Shown in pieces: positions 12,456 through 23,608 of a DNA stretch of 64,000 bases. This stretch comes from Trametes villosa (Eukaryota > Basidiomycota > Agaricomycetes > Polyporales > Polyporaceae): the NCBI GenBank assembly GCA_002964805.2, contig PUDQ02000003.1, positions 1,426,001-1,490,000 of the forward strand, given 5' to 3'. The first letter of the stretch is position 1. Every line of letters starts with the position of its first letter. The position numbers and the translations under genes were made by a program. The notes under the pieces were generated by a model. That model did not search any database. It had not been told where the DNA came from and saw only the letters and a list, made by a program, of their open reading frames with translations.

Positions 12456-13203
12456 GCCGGGCTCGCAGTAGCCGTGTTACCCATGGTGTAAGTTAGGATG
12501 GAGTCGAAGACTTGCGTTCTCCTACTTCGGCTGCGTGTGGAATGCTTCGGGGCACTCTCAGGATCGCAGCAGGAAGTAAACTCCCAAAGGGTTACGAGTT
12601 GCCGCGGAGCTCCGATAACGTGGTATTCAAGCTCGCGGAGCTCAGTAGCGACCTGACTTCCCTTCACTCGCTCGACGCACAGGTAGGGCATTCTGAAACC
12701 AACTCTGCTAACCTATATTTTAGCTGTCCTCCCCCCTTCACCGCATGACAAGAACGCGGACCGACCGTGCTGCGCATCTAGAACGCGGCCCAGCGGATGC
12801 TATAGCCCTATTCTCGTCATTACTCCACCCTTCTATACCCCTACGCTCAGCTCATTCCCATCGCAAACTCTCCCCGTTCAAAGTTTCTTCGGAAAGCACA
12901 CGTCTGGATATAGCGCTCCTCCTGGACGGCTCCCCGCCTTCTTCCACGCTGAACTCATTGAACCCATGACGGCTCACGGGGTGGCGTGCTCCCCTCACAC
13001 ACCGGTCGTACGGCGAGCAGCGACTCCCTATACTCCTGAATCCTGAGTCTATGTGACTACGGTGCTCTATATAGTCAGATACCCTCAGGTTCATCCGTGC
13101 AGCCTGAGCCGACTCTCGCGAGTGACTCTTGCACTGACCTCCGAGTCACCGACTAGCTGACTTTTAGTACCGCGAGTTGACCTCACCATCTAACCAACTC
13201 ACC
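12456..13203. other. intergenic between oxygenase copies 2 and 3
   Basis: About 0.75 kb with no recognised gene. A short plus-strand open frame near 12512-12748 has no family motif. The right part is the presumed promoter of copy 3. Confidence 0.4.
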
Positions 13204-14813
13204 ATGCCTGCCACAACAATCCCATCTCTGCCGCACTACGTCCCAGCTCCCCCGACCAGCGAAGAACGTGAGTCTCCGTTTTACTCCATGCCTCCTCACG
13301 CTGAGCGAGCCGCTTTGCAGTGGAATGGGCTGACCTGCCGATCATTGATCTCTCCAAGGCGAGCACTCCCGAAGGGAGAGCAGCCCTCGCGCCCCAAGTG
13401 CGCGATGCCATGCGCACATATGGCTTCATGTACATCGTCAACCACGGCCTCACTCAAGCGCAGGTATGTTGTGCACCTACGTGAGTATTATGCCGGAAGC
13501 TAACCCAGAGCTGTTCTCGCCACTGTTTAGAACGAGCGCATCTTCGACATTGCGGACGTCCCATTCTCGCAGGTAGCGGACGACGAGAAAAAGCAGTTCT
13601 CGTACGACATCAAGGCGACGGGGCTCTACAAGGGCTACAAGCTGCGCCAGTACTGGGTAAGTGTGCTTCCGGCGGCGAGGTCCTCGAGTAGCGTCTGAAG
13701 CTCTGGGATGGGGTAGCACATCGACAACGGCGTTCGCGACCAGATTGAGCACTACAACAGTACGTCTTATGAGCATCGTGGTGGGCTTCCTTGTGACTGA
13801 CCCGTTCACCCGAAGTGCATAGGGGAATCGTGAAGCAGGACCATCCGCAAGCACTGCAGCCTTTCCTGCCTGAGATCCGTGCATTCGCAGAGCACAACCA
13901 CTACAATATCCTCCACCCTATTCTGCGGTATGCTGCGTCCCATCTGACAGACGGTCCGCCAGCGCTGACAGTGATGCAGTCTGCTCGCGCGCGGAATGGA
14001 GTTGCCCGAAGACACGTTCGTCGACTTCCACGGCTACGACGCCAAGGGAGAGGGATGGAGTATGTCCATGCACATAATATCAGTGCCTCGTTCACCACTA
14101 ATACTTTCTCCACTACAGTTCGGTTCATGAAGTAGTGCGTCCCTGTCACTGCCCGACAATGTAGACCGCGGTGCTCACCTCTGACCAGTTACCCGCGGAC
14201 GAAGGAGGATGAGGAGAAGACAAGGAATGTCTGGCTCAAGGGTCACAAGGGTGCGTTCCCTATGCATCTTGCGTGCGATTTGGACGATTTACTCACGACC
14301 AAGAGCAGACTTCGGCACTGTCACCATCCTCTGGAGCCAGCCCGTCGCCGCGCTGCAGATCATGTCTCCCGACGGCAAATGGCGCTGGGTCAAGCACATC
14401 GACAACGCCCTCGTCCGTCCTCCCCTCCCTCCCTTCTCTCGCCCGCACGCTGACACGCCCCGCCCCAGGTGATCAACGCCGGCGAGGCGATGGAGTTCCT
14501 CTCCGGGGGCTTCTACAAGGGCACGATCCACCGCGTGCGGCAGCCGCCCGCGGACCAGCAGGGTTTCCCGCGCCTCGGCGTGTTCTACTTCGCGCTCGCG
14601 GACGACGCCATGAAGCTCGCGCCGCTCCTGCAGAGCGCCGCGCTGCAGCGCGCGGGCGTCGAGCGCCGCTGGGCGGACGACGCGCAGGCGCCGCTCATGG
14701 AGGAGTGGCGCAAGGGCCGCACGAGCTCGTACGGGACCGCGCAGCTCAAGAAGACGGACGACGTGGTCGAGGAGGAGATCATCAACGGCATCGTCGTGAA
14801 GCATTTCAACTAG
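13204..14813 (+). CDS. Fe(II)/2-oxoglutarate oxygenase, isopenicillin-N-synthase-like, copy 3
   Basis: Third tandem paralogue with the same exon order. It starts MPATTIPSLPHYVPAPP. Key segments are LEWADLPIIDLSKASTPEGR, FMYIVNHGLTQAQ, the iron pair in GHKDFGTVTI (intron before the Asp) and the distal His in TIHRVRQPPADQQG. The 2OG-binding Arg is in PRLGVFYF, and the RxS serine is absent as in the other copies. The 16-nt microexon is 14119-14134. The protein ends VVKHFN. The last exon is more GC-rich than in copies 1 and 2, with mostly G or C at third positions. Function is inferred at family level only. Confidence 0.86.
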
Positions 14814-15028
14814 GGGAATGGGAAGAGCGGACGGTAGCTTGTGGCTGGGGAGACTCGGAGGAGGTTGCGCGGATGTACGGTAGAATCTCATGCATCCACC
14901 CTTCAGCTTTGCGCTATGTATGCGGCATTCGGTGTATACATCCACGAATATGTGTATCATATCAAACAGAGGTGCAAGGTTACAGCAGGGGTCCGAGTAG
15001 TATACAAGCAAGATCTATACAGCACGAA

Positions 15029-17017
15029 TCAGTCGAGTCCGTCCAGCGCGCTCTTCTTCCCTATCCGTACGCTCCCCTGGAACGGGAGCCCCGTCAGCTC
15101 CATCTCGCCGTCGCGCCCGTTCGCAAAGGGCAGCCCGTTCACGCGCGCAGCTACCGCCGCGACGCCTTGAACACCCGCGAGCGCGCCCTGCGTGCCGAAG
15201 ATTACCTGCGCGTAGTGATCGACGTCAGCGTGGGGCCAGTCACCGTAGGAGATAGAGCAAGCTTACCTTGGACACGAAGTTGCTAAACTCGCGCTCGCGC
15301 CCGGGCAGGACCTCCAATGGGACGTCGACGATATGAGCTATGACGGACACCGTCGATCCCGAGCCCGGCGGCCCCTCCACAGGCACGCACTCCGCGGGCA
15401 GCCAATCCTCCGGCAAGATATGCGCGAAGGCATGTGGGGGAAGCGGGTCAGGGAGCGGCCGCTCAGGCGGTGGTGTGCCATGTCCCGCAACAATAGAGCT
15501 AGAGTGCGACTCGTTTTCGCTGGGGCTCGGTACGGCGCCGTCGAAGACGAGCACGTCGGGGAAGACGCGGCTCGCGTTCACGCCGACGTTGATGCCGCGC
15601 GGGAGGACGACGAGGGCGTGCACGATGCCGCTTGCGACCATGCTCGTGCCCACGGGCTTGATATGCATGTCGGTAATGGACACGTTCTGCAGGATCTCAG
15701 GCTTGGGGTGTGGGGCGGGGAAAGTGGTGTTGACGATGAGGTCGGGGAGGATCGGCGTCGTGATCTGAATGTCGGCGTCGCGCCCGGAGATGTATTCGCT
15801 CACGAACGCGGAGAGGGCGCCGGAGGCGTTGTTCGGAAGTGGAACGACGGTCCCAGTCACGGTCAAGGAGATGTTCGGGTGGGTGAAGGCGAATGGGTGA
15901 GAGTGCACTGCTGCTACGGTGACGGAAGGGGCACCGGGGGAGGGGAGGGAGATGAAGAAAGGGAGCCGCGGCGAAACGAACTCGAGGTCTAGCGGGACAG
16001 GGTTGATTGCAGTAGCGTTGCCTTCAAGGCGGATCGTGTCGTCTTCCGAGGTTATCTGGAAGGACTTGAGGGTGACCACGTCGGAGAAGTCAGGGAGCTC
16101 GTGGTTGTTTCCAGGTGGAGGGAGACCGGGAACCGGTGGAACTAGCACGGATGAGCCCAACGTACGTCGGCGCGAGGGAGGGATTACTCACTCTTCATGT
16201 TAATGACCGGACGGACGTTCGCATGGGATACCGCGAACAGACTCCTCCACCCCGAGTCGCGCAATCCCCCGCCGTGGACGACCGCTTGCGGTACGGTCGC
16301 CTGGACGCTGACGAAACCAATCTTCCAGCTTTCCCGGACGAACCGAAGCAGCGCAGGGACGTCACTGCTCGGCTTGATGCGCACAGGAACCTCCACAGGG
16401 GTAAGCCACCCAAAGTCCTTGGCCGGAGGGTCTGCAGTGAGTGGGATCTCGAACGGCATCGGCGTAATGGTCGCGAGTACGACGTCTGGATGTACTCTGG
16501 GCGATACTTGTATTGAGGAGAGCGTTGTGGTGACTCGGTCGAGGCGGCGGATGCCCCAGCGGCCGAGAGACTTCCACACCGAATGGAAGAAACCATCGTC
16601 GTCGGAGTGCTTGACCCCCACCACTACGCCCGCATCCAATCCAACTCGTCCTGACACCAGCAGCAGCACGCCCTCCTCCGGCGACGCGGAGAGAACCTCC
16701 ACCCTATCCGGCCCCTGGACCACGAGGGCGCGCTGCAGGATCTCTTCCGGCGGGATTTGCGACGCATGCGAGCCATACGAGTACGCGATCACCGCCACAA
16801 GAGCAAAGAGCAAGACACATATTGAGAGAGATATGAGGAAGACGGAGAGCAAGCGAGAGTAAAGACGGCGGCGTGCGGTGCGCGGGTTCTCGATGCTAAC
16901 GTCGCGAGAAGAGGTGAGTGAGCCCGAGGTCGAGGCGAGCAGAGGGGTTTGTTCGGTGGGGTCGACTTCTTGCGCCCGCGCCTTGCCCTTGTCGAGCCTG
17001 TGGGATGGGGTGTCCAT
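15029..17017 (-). CDS. type II membrane protein, Tag1/DUF3712-like, probable vacuolar
   Basis: Three exons on the minus strand: 16192-17017, 15267-16141 and 15029-15205, encoding 625 residues. The junctions read MKIPPVPG and SKVIFGT. The N-terminus carries EQTPLL at residues 22-27, an acidic dileucine-type signal of the sort that sends yeast proteins to the vacuole via AP-3. A basic stretch (ARRRLYSR) precedes a single hydrophobic segment at about residues 56-79. The long remainder is beta-rich with several N-glycosylation sequons (NAT, NIS, NNAS, NTT) and would lie in the lumen. This layout matches fungal DUF3712 proteins and the yeast autophagy-termination factor Tag1. The assignment is from architecture and is moderate. 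The alternative is a general LEA-2-like membrane protein. Confidence 0.7.
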
Positions 17018-17297
17018 CGAGGACGACGTCGAGGCCGTGGTGGTCGTGGTGGCGGGAAGAGAGCACGTTCCGGCCGGCGTCTAATCCCTTCACGAAGCGT
17101 ACCGACTTCTCCGTATGGCTCGGTACCGCCGAGTGAGTAGTGGCATGTCCAGTCCATTCGACCACGGACATAACGACCTGGCTTCAATGATGCACACTAT
17201 TGACCTAGACTAAATCCACTTGATTTGCTGACGAGGTCATGTATTTTTGGACAGCGTAACGGTACAGCAGTCGGAAATACCACTCGCTCCAAAGACA

Positions 17298-19461
17298 TCA
17301 AGGGACCGAATGAAGCTGCTCCTTCCGGACCACCTGCGAGAATATCTCGAACGCCGCTTCGGGCTGGAACGCAGGCTAACAGTGCGAAGCTCCGGTTAGC
17401 AGCATGCCATGTCCAGCTCTGGTACTGAACAAAACAACGTACGATTTCGTGGCCGGCCTGGTATACGCGCCTGGAGGATCATGATACAGACGTAAGCGAC
17501 GGCGCGAAGGAAAGACGAAGAAGACATACGCGAAGGAGAAGTGGTCGACGTTCTGCACGGCCGCAACGGGCTTCCCGTGGACGGTGATGTTGTGGAACGG
17601 CGTACGGTGGAGCGTCTTGTTCCCGTACCAGTCCATGGCGAGTACGGAGGCGTGACCACCGAGCCAGTTGCAGCTGTACGAATTGTGAGCACCTGCGCGC
17701 CACCCGTTTCAGCACAAGCCAAACTCACTTGATATCAGCATCTCCAGCCTATAGATGCCACAGTAAGTGGCGCACGAGAACGTCGGTGAGAGAGGAGACG
17801 CACCCAGATGAGCATCTTCAACCGCGAGTTCGCGAGCGCCGCCAACTGCGGCAGCAGCGTCCGCGCATCGTCCCCCGTGCGCGAGAACTGGCGCCCGACC
17901 GCGTTGCTGCACTCCGTGTACCGCCCCTGCGCGCCGATCTGCTCCAGCACGGTCGCGTTCCGGAGGAAGTTCACGTAGAACTCCGGCGGGAACGGGTTTG
18001 GCGTGGACGAGTTCTGGCGCAGGTCGTCTGAGTCCCGGTCGCCGACGGCGGCGAAGAAGACGTTCTCGACCTGTGCCCAGCCGTCGTGAGCCCTTGATTG
18101 TGCAGTTCGTGTAGGGTGAATAGAAGGGAAGGAGGTACTCACGCAGAAGTCGTCCGCGGTGCCGCAGACATCGTTGCTCTCGGGACCCCGTCCGGCAGCG
18201 TAGCACGCCAGCTCCTGGTCACGGCAGCCCCCAACCTCGAAGTACGACTCGTTGAGCTTAGCGAGCACGTCCGGGGTTTGCAGCGGGCCATACCCAGGCG
18301 CATTCGTAGCGAAGTCGACATACGCCTGATTCTGCAAGAGCGGGTCGTACCATCCGCTGCACGCGCTCTGTCAGTGCCCCTGACCAGCGCCGACGATGCA
18401 GATGAAGAGGGGACGCACTTGTTGATCATGAGCGCGCTGACGTTGATGCGCTCGCCCTTGAGGGTGTGGTTCCGGATCTTCGCGTTCTGCTCGTCGAAGT
18501 AGGTGACGAACTCGGGGCCGTAGTGGCCGCCATAGCTCTCCGTCGCGAATATGAACCTGCATCACAGTGTAAGCGACTCGGATGGGAGGGTGACCTAGGG
18601 GAGGGGACGCACTCGCGACTCTGGAACTTCGCGAACTGTTTACTTTCGAAGAGGACCTGGAACGCCTGCCATACGGCCGGTGCCGCCGCGAACGTGCTGT
18701 TCACGTCGACGGTCCCGAAGGAGAAGCCGGTTCCGATGGGCTGGTCGATGTAGATGACTGACGAGTTTTGTTGAGATACGGCAGCGTAAACGAAGTAAGG
18801 AAAGCGACCGTACTGTTACTGATATTGTTCCAGCTACGCGCATCAAATGTCAAAAACAGTAATCCGGGAGTGCATGTGTTCTGCGCCCGCACCTGAATGG
18901 GTTGATCGTTGTCGTCAGACCGTCCGGGTTGACCTGGCAAGGGCCATGCTCTGTACAGCGCTCTTAGTGCAATGACTCTAGCAGCCTGGACGGACTCAAC
19001 ATACCTTGAAACAGGCCTATCATGGACGAGCATCCTGGTCCGCCGTTAAGCCTGGAAAACTGGATAAGCGGCAAAATACATCCTAGCCAGTGTTCGACCC
19101 ACCAAAGAGTAAACGGCGCTGTTTCGGGGTTATGGCGCGCCTCGAAGAACCAGAACCACTGACGGACCGGAGCAGGTGAGCAGGTCTCTGTGATCTCGGC
19201 CAAGGTTTGTGGACGTACCATTGACATGTTCGTGCCAACATCGAGGTACCCCGAGAGCTGCTCGACTCCCGGAGTGGTCTCGCAGACACCTGAGTTGCGC
19301 ACGAACCGAATCTTCGCGTCCGGTATGACCTGGGATGCGAACTCTCCCCGGGAAGTCTGCAGCGAGACCTCGCGTGGCACTGCCGTCGCGGAGACGGCCC
19401 CCGCGAAGAGGGCGGAGACGAGAGCCGCGGCGACCGCTTGCGCCCTGGATAGGAGATGCAT
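17298..19461 (-). CDS. secreted serine carboxypeptidase (peptidase family S10)
   Basis: Thirteen exons in transcript order: 19219-19461, 19103-19158, 19005-19051, 18893-18950, 18814-18833, 18613-18757, 18419-18556, 18143-18356, 17804-18070, 17729-17748, 17530-17673, 17443-17470 and 17298-17375, encoding 485 residues. Three exons are very small (20, 20 and 28 nt). A signal peptide ([17 protein letters not shown]) follows the chosen Met. An upstream in-frame Met 8 codons earlier is possible. [10 protein letters not shown] is the family hallmark. The catalytic triad is Ser in TESYGGHYG, Asp in AGDADINCNW and His in AGHEIPAFQP. It removes C-terminal residues from peptides at acid pH, outside the cell or in the vacuole. 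A TATA-like box lies about 70 bp upstream. It is convergent with nothing and lies tail-to-head behind the Tag1-like gene. Confidence 0.9.
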
Positions 19462-19530
19462 GTCGTCGAGCGCAACAATACACAAGAACGATCTTTGGGC
19501 GTTGGGGGCTGCTCATGCTGAACGCTACGG

Positions 19531-19538
19531 ATTTTATA
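19531..19538 (-). promoter_or_regulatory. TATA-like box of the carboxypeptidase gene
   Basis: On the minus strand this reads TATAAAAT, about 70 bp upstream of the ATG at 19461, a plausible distance for a fungal core promoter. Confidence 0.45.
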
Positions 19539-20795
19539 CGCTTCTAGTGGCCATCATGCGCCGGAACGAAAAGCGTCAGATTGATCCCGCCCGTAGTACG
19601 GCATGCTGCAGGATGCGCATCGCTCATCGCGGTGGGAACGCGTGCGGTACAGATTCAACAGAAGACGAGGACAGCGTGGTCCGGGATCTAGAAATAGCCC
19701 CGAGGCGGTCATGCACGCTGATAAGGCGAAGGAAGACGGTATGGCGGCATACGAATTCTGCGATGCGTCTTCCTAGTATCGCATACATCGTACGGAGTTC
19801 AGTGCGGCTGATAAGCCGCTTCTCCCGCGCTGTTTCTCAGCAGGACATGGTTGCATTGGTTCGTGGGTATTGAATGATGAGTGAGAGTGAGGAGAGAGAG
19901 CAGCAAGCTGGAAGACGGGGGCCGAAACTTGCGCGGGCGTTTACGGAGAGTGCCTTCGCAGTCTTATTGCTGTTACTTACTTGGTAACCAACCCGTCTTG
20001 TAGCAATGTTAGCGCGCTGTTAGTACTCCTTGAACTTCAGTGATAGACCGACCTCTTCCTCCGGCTTCCTCCTCCGACTCAGTCCTCGGACCTCGTCCGA
20101 CTTCATCAATCTCATTCTGGCGCCATGGCTGAAGTTTTGCACTAATACTCGCAAATATCTTCTACATCAGGGTTGTAGAATCCATACGAAGGGTAGGTGC
20201 GTCAACTGTCGTATACGACGTACTCATTCGAAACCGGTACTCCCCAGCCTGCAGTGAACCGCCTTCAACGGATAACTTACATCATCTCCCCCCGCACACT
20301 CAGCTGTACTCAACAATTTACGTTCGCTGGCCTGGCATCGGCGACCAAAGATGTCATGGGGCAACTTGTCAGAAAGGAAGGCGCCTCCCACCCGGGCAAC
20401 GTACTACGATAATATCCGAATGGCCATGGAGAATGGACCCTACAGGTATGAGAACCGCCATGGTTATTCCTTCTCAGACATGCCTGGACTAAGCATTCCG
20501 CTAAATGTGAGTGTGACGCTCTATTTCTGTCTCGCATGACCATGACTGATGCCGCTGGTGTTGTGCTGACTCGGACGTCTGCCAGACATAGCGACCATCC
20601 CGGTGTAAGATGAAGAGGAACACTCTTGGAGCATATAAATTTTGTATAGGGCCTCACCCAATACTAAAACGTCGTAAGTGTTTCGTTAAGCACACGAAAT
20701 AATCCCAATGGCCGAGAAGACGAGAAGCTCGGCGTGCTTCTGGTACCTATCAATTCCCTCAGTGCGGTCTCCTCGTTGCTCTCGTTCTCCACGCC
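19539..20795. other. intergenic, divergent promoter region
   Basis: About 1.25 kb between the leftward carboxypeptidase and the rightward nucleotidyltransferase-like gene. No coding sequence or repeat was recognised. Confidence 0.4.
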
Positions 20796-21513
20796 ATGAG
20801 CTGCTCGTCAACAGACGTTCTCGATATCTCCCGCAAGGCCATCGACATCTTCACCCGCCAAGGGCTGATGTGTTGCCTCGTCGGCAGTGTCGCCAGCTAT
20901 GTATATGGAGTGCCTCGCACACCGAACGTAATTCTTCCTGTGCGTCATCCTCCCATCACTTGTCTCACCATGCATTCAGGACGTCGACCTAGTAGTTCTC
21001 ACTACGCGCCACGACCAAGAGACTCTCAAGGCAATGCTAGTCCAGGCAGACTCCAACTTCTACCTCGTCAGGTCCCGCAACATCTACGCAACCTACAAAG
21101 TCCTCTGGTATCGCTTCCCCGGCGCATACCTCCTCAGACCTTGCAAGGTCGACATACTCGTCCCCGGAACCATGAACATCCCCAACGTTCCGCCTGAACG
21201 CGTCGTTTCGCAGGCCCCCCACAATCTCCCCCTCATGCCGCTCATCCCTCACCTGCTCTTGAAGCTTCAGGCGTGGTCGGACCATCGCGCTGCGATCAGG
21301 TCAGACCTTCAGCTGAAGCAGTACACCGACCAACGTGACATCGACCAACTCCTCGAGATCGTGTATCGGAGCGGCGATCGCATCCGATCCGCAGCGTACG
21401 GCTGGCTACCAGAGTCCATGATCTCCGCTGCGTTGGCGAGGCTGGACGCGTACTTTGTGCATGGCTCCCCTGGTACCCGTCGACGGTGGAAGGCTCTGGG
21501 CTTCTCCGTATGA
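20796..21513 (+). CDS. nucleotidyltransferase-fold protein, copy 1
   Basis: Two exons, 20796-20927 and 20980-21513 (52-nt intron), encode 221 residues. The arrangement is typical of the nucleotidyltransferase fold: CLVGSVASY with Gly30-Ser31, then DVDLVV (Asp45 and Asp47) directly after the intron, then a third carboxylate, Asp102, in CKVDILVPG. These would bind the metal ions and nucleotide. The C-terminal half is helical (PLIPHLLLKLQAWSDHR, QRDIDQLLEIV). The intron falls exactly between Asn44 and the DxD motif in both intact copies. The substrate is unknown. It could be an RNA, a small molecule or a protein, as in minimal nucleotidyltransferases. It is followed 0.6 kb downstream by a paralogue, and a dead relative lies at 500-880. 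Confidence 0.72.
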
Positions 21514-22116
21514 TTGCAAACACAACGGTAAGTGCACGCCTATCCTGCTTTACCACGTATCATCTGTAGCACCACTCATGAGACTGTGCTAACGCAGTTC
21601 TATCAGGCATCGATCCACCCTCACACAAGCCATGCGGCCACAGGTTGGAGTATGAGCTATTTCGCGTGATCGGCTGGATGCCACGCAGGGCTTTACTCCC
21701 GATCCCATACATGTAGGCACCTGATATCATATGCTTGACCACACAAAGCCTCGCCGCCTTTCACGGGACCAGGCCTTCAAGCATCGCTGAGCAGAGTATA
21801 GAAGTATCAGATGCCAAGGTTTTCTCCGTCATCGAGGGTATATACCTTCCTGAACGCCATCCAGATACTTTTGCGACTTCGTCACCAACCCAGCCGTGGC
21901 ATTACACGTGGTAAATGCCCCGTGTTATAGAAGAACCACACCCCCGCATATGGATGTGCGAATCGCGCGCCTGTATCGTTGACTGGGCTACCGCAGCACA
22001 CTACGCCATTGCGTTCTCCCGAGCCTCTGCCCTTCTCCCTCGACCCCTCGCTCATGGCACAACGGCTCAACTTGAACCTCATCTCGACATTGCAGACACT
22101 TTCTCAGAACCGCGCC
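21514..22116. other. intergenic between nucleotidyltransferase-like paralogues
   Basis: About 0.6 kb. No gene was recognised. An ATG at 22054 is in frame with the next gene and could extend it by 21 residues. Confidence 0.4.
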
Positions 22117-22861
22117 ATGACTACTCCTACCGCTTCACAGATCCTCGACGTTGCCAAGACCACAATTGCAATCTACGAAAGGCACGAGCTGCAGTGCTGT
22201 CTCATGGGCAGCGTCGCCAGCTATCTCCACGGAGTCAAGCGCAAACCCAACGTGAGTAATTGCCCTCCAACTCGCAGATCTCCAACTCACGACGGAATCG
22301 CAACGAAAGGATGTTGACCTTGTCGTCCTCACCGCAGCGTACACGCAAGAGTCGCTGAAGGAGCTCCTCGTGCGCGAGAACCGCAATTACACCCTCGTCC
22401 GCTCGCGCAACCCCCGCGCCACCTACCGCGTCCTCTGGTACCGCTTCCCCGGGACATACCAGCGCTGCAAGGTCGACATCCTCCTCCCCGGCATCCTCAA
22501 CGTGCCCGACGTCCCGCGCGCGCACATCGTGACCCGCGCGCCGCACAACCTCCCCGCGATGCCGCTCCTCCCGCAGCTGCTGCTGAAGCTGCAGGGCTGG
22601 GCGGACCATCGCGTGTCGCCGCGGACAGACATGCAGTTCAAGCAGTACCTCGACGTGCGCGATGTCGACGCGCTGCTCGCAATCGTGTGCAGGCGGGGCT
22701 TGCGCATCGACGCGGGAGACGCGGCGTGGATCCCGAGGGAGATGATCGCGGCGGCGCAGGAGACGTTGCTGAGATACGTGGCGTTCGCGTCGCCGTATAG
22801 TGCAGACAACTGGAGGGAGCTAGGGTTCGAGATCCCGCGTGAGCACTCGCACGGGCAGTAA
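22117..22861 (+). CDS. nucleotidyltransferase-fold protein, copy 2
   Basis: Two exons, 22117-22251 and 22310-22861, encode 228 residues. The active-site layout matches copy 1: CLMGSVASY, then KRKPN|DVDLVV at the splice junction, then CKVDILLPG. Conserved blocks shared with copy 1 include SRNPRATYRVLWYRFPGTY and RAPHNLPAMPLLPQLLLKLQ. The C-terminus, NWRELGFEIPREHSHGQ, is longer than in copy 1 and is the part best preserved in the pseudogene at 500-880. The second exon is more GC-rich than copy 1. The start was chosen by alignment to copy 1, and Met at 22054 is the alternative. The biochemical role is unknown beyond the fold. Confidence 0.72.
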
Positions 22862-23608
22862 AGTACACCGTCTCTTGCATTCGCGCCTTTGCGGGAACTT
22901 GTACTGATCTGGATTTTTAGATTGAATACCAAGGTAGGATGACGCACTCGCACTCCACCAGTCAGCGTACGCTGTGCTCGTAGCTGTATACAATCATGCG
23001 GTGCCTACGCAAAGTCATGAAGTCCGTGCCTCAGGCCTCTCAGCGCTCAGCGCTTCGCACCGGGTATGGGGCAGGCAATATGGGCTCTCTTCGTTCCGGG
23101 TCTCAGGCCGAGTAAGCACTGCCTCTTCGGAGTCTTGCGCTAGGCTAGGTTCTGAATGTGGCAGTGTGCATGGTGTCCGGGAGCTTTGGCTCTACATCAC
23201 CCGCCACGTTGAGAACGATAGCAGAATGCGCATAGCGCGCAACTGCGCGGGTCTTACTCAGCCTCAGATCAGCCGCAATGGCTTACCAAGGCTTGGAGGC
23301 GGCATCGACGCCGATGTCGTGCTAGCGGAACTCGCGCGGGGCAGCTGCTGGTAAGCCAATCGTGTCTCTTGCTTCCCCTAACTACCCTGTACCTCGACGA
23401 TAGCACAGTGTTCATGCCGAGCATCGGTGCGCTATCGTACGGTCCCAGAATTTCTGCTGCTCCATGCAGATACACGCGGAGGCAGAACTCCGTGAGCAGG
23501 GAGGGCATAAGTAGCGCGCTGCGCTTGACAATTCTCTGCGCTGAAACACCGATCCTTCCCCTCGCGCGTCACATTTATCAACGCCGCTCATAGCTCTCTC
23601 GGCTCACG
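22862..23608. other. intergenic, nothing recognised
   Basis: About 0.75 kb. It must hold the promoter of the GST gene. Open frames here have no family features. Confidence 0.4.

Noticed and set aside
14273..15286. 337-codon plus-strand open frame across the end of oxygenase copy 3
   Set aside because: Out of frame with the conserved oxygenase exons and of shadow-type composition.
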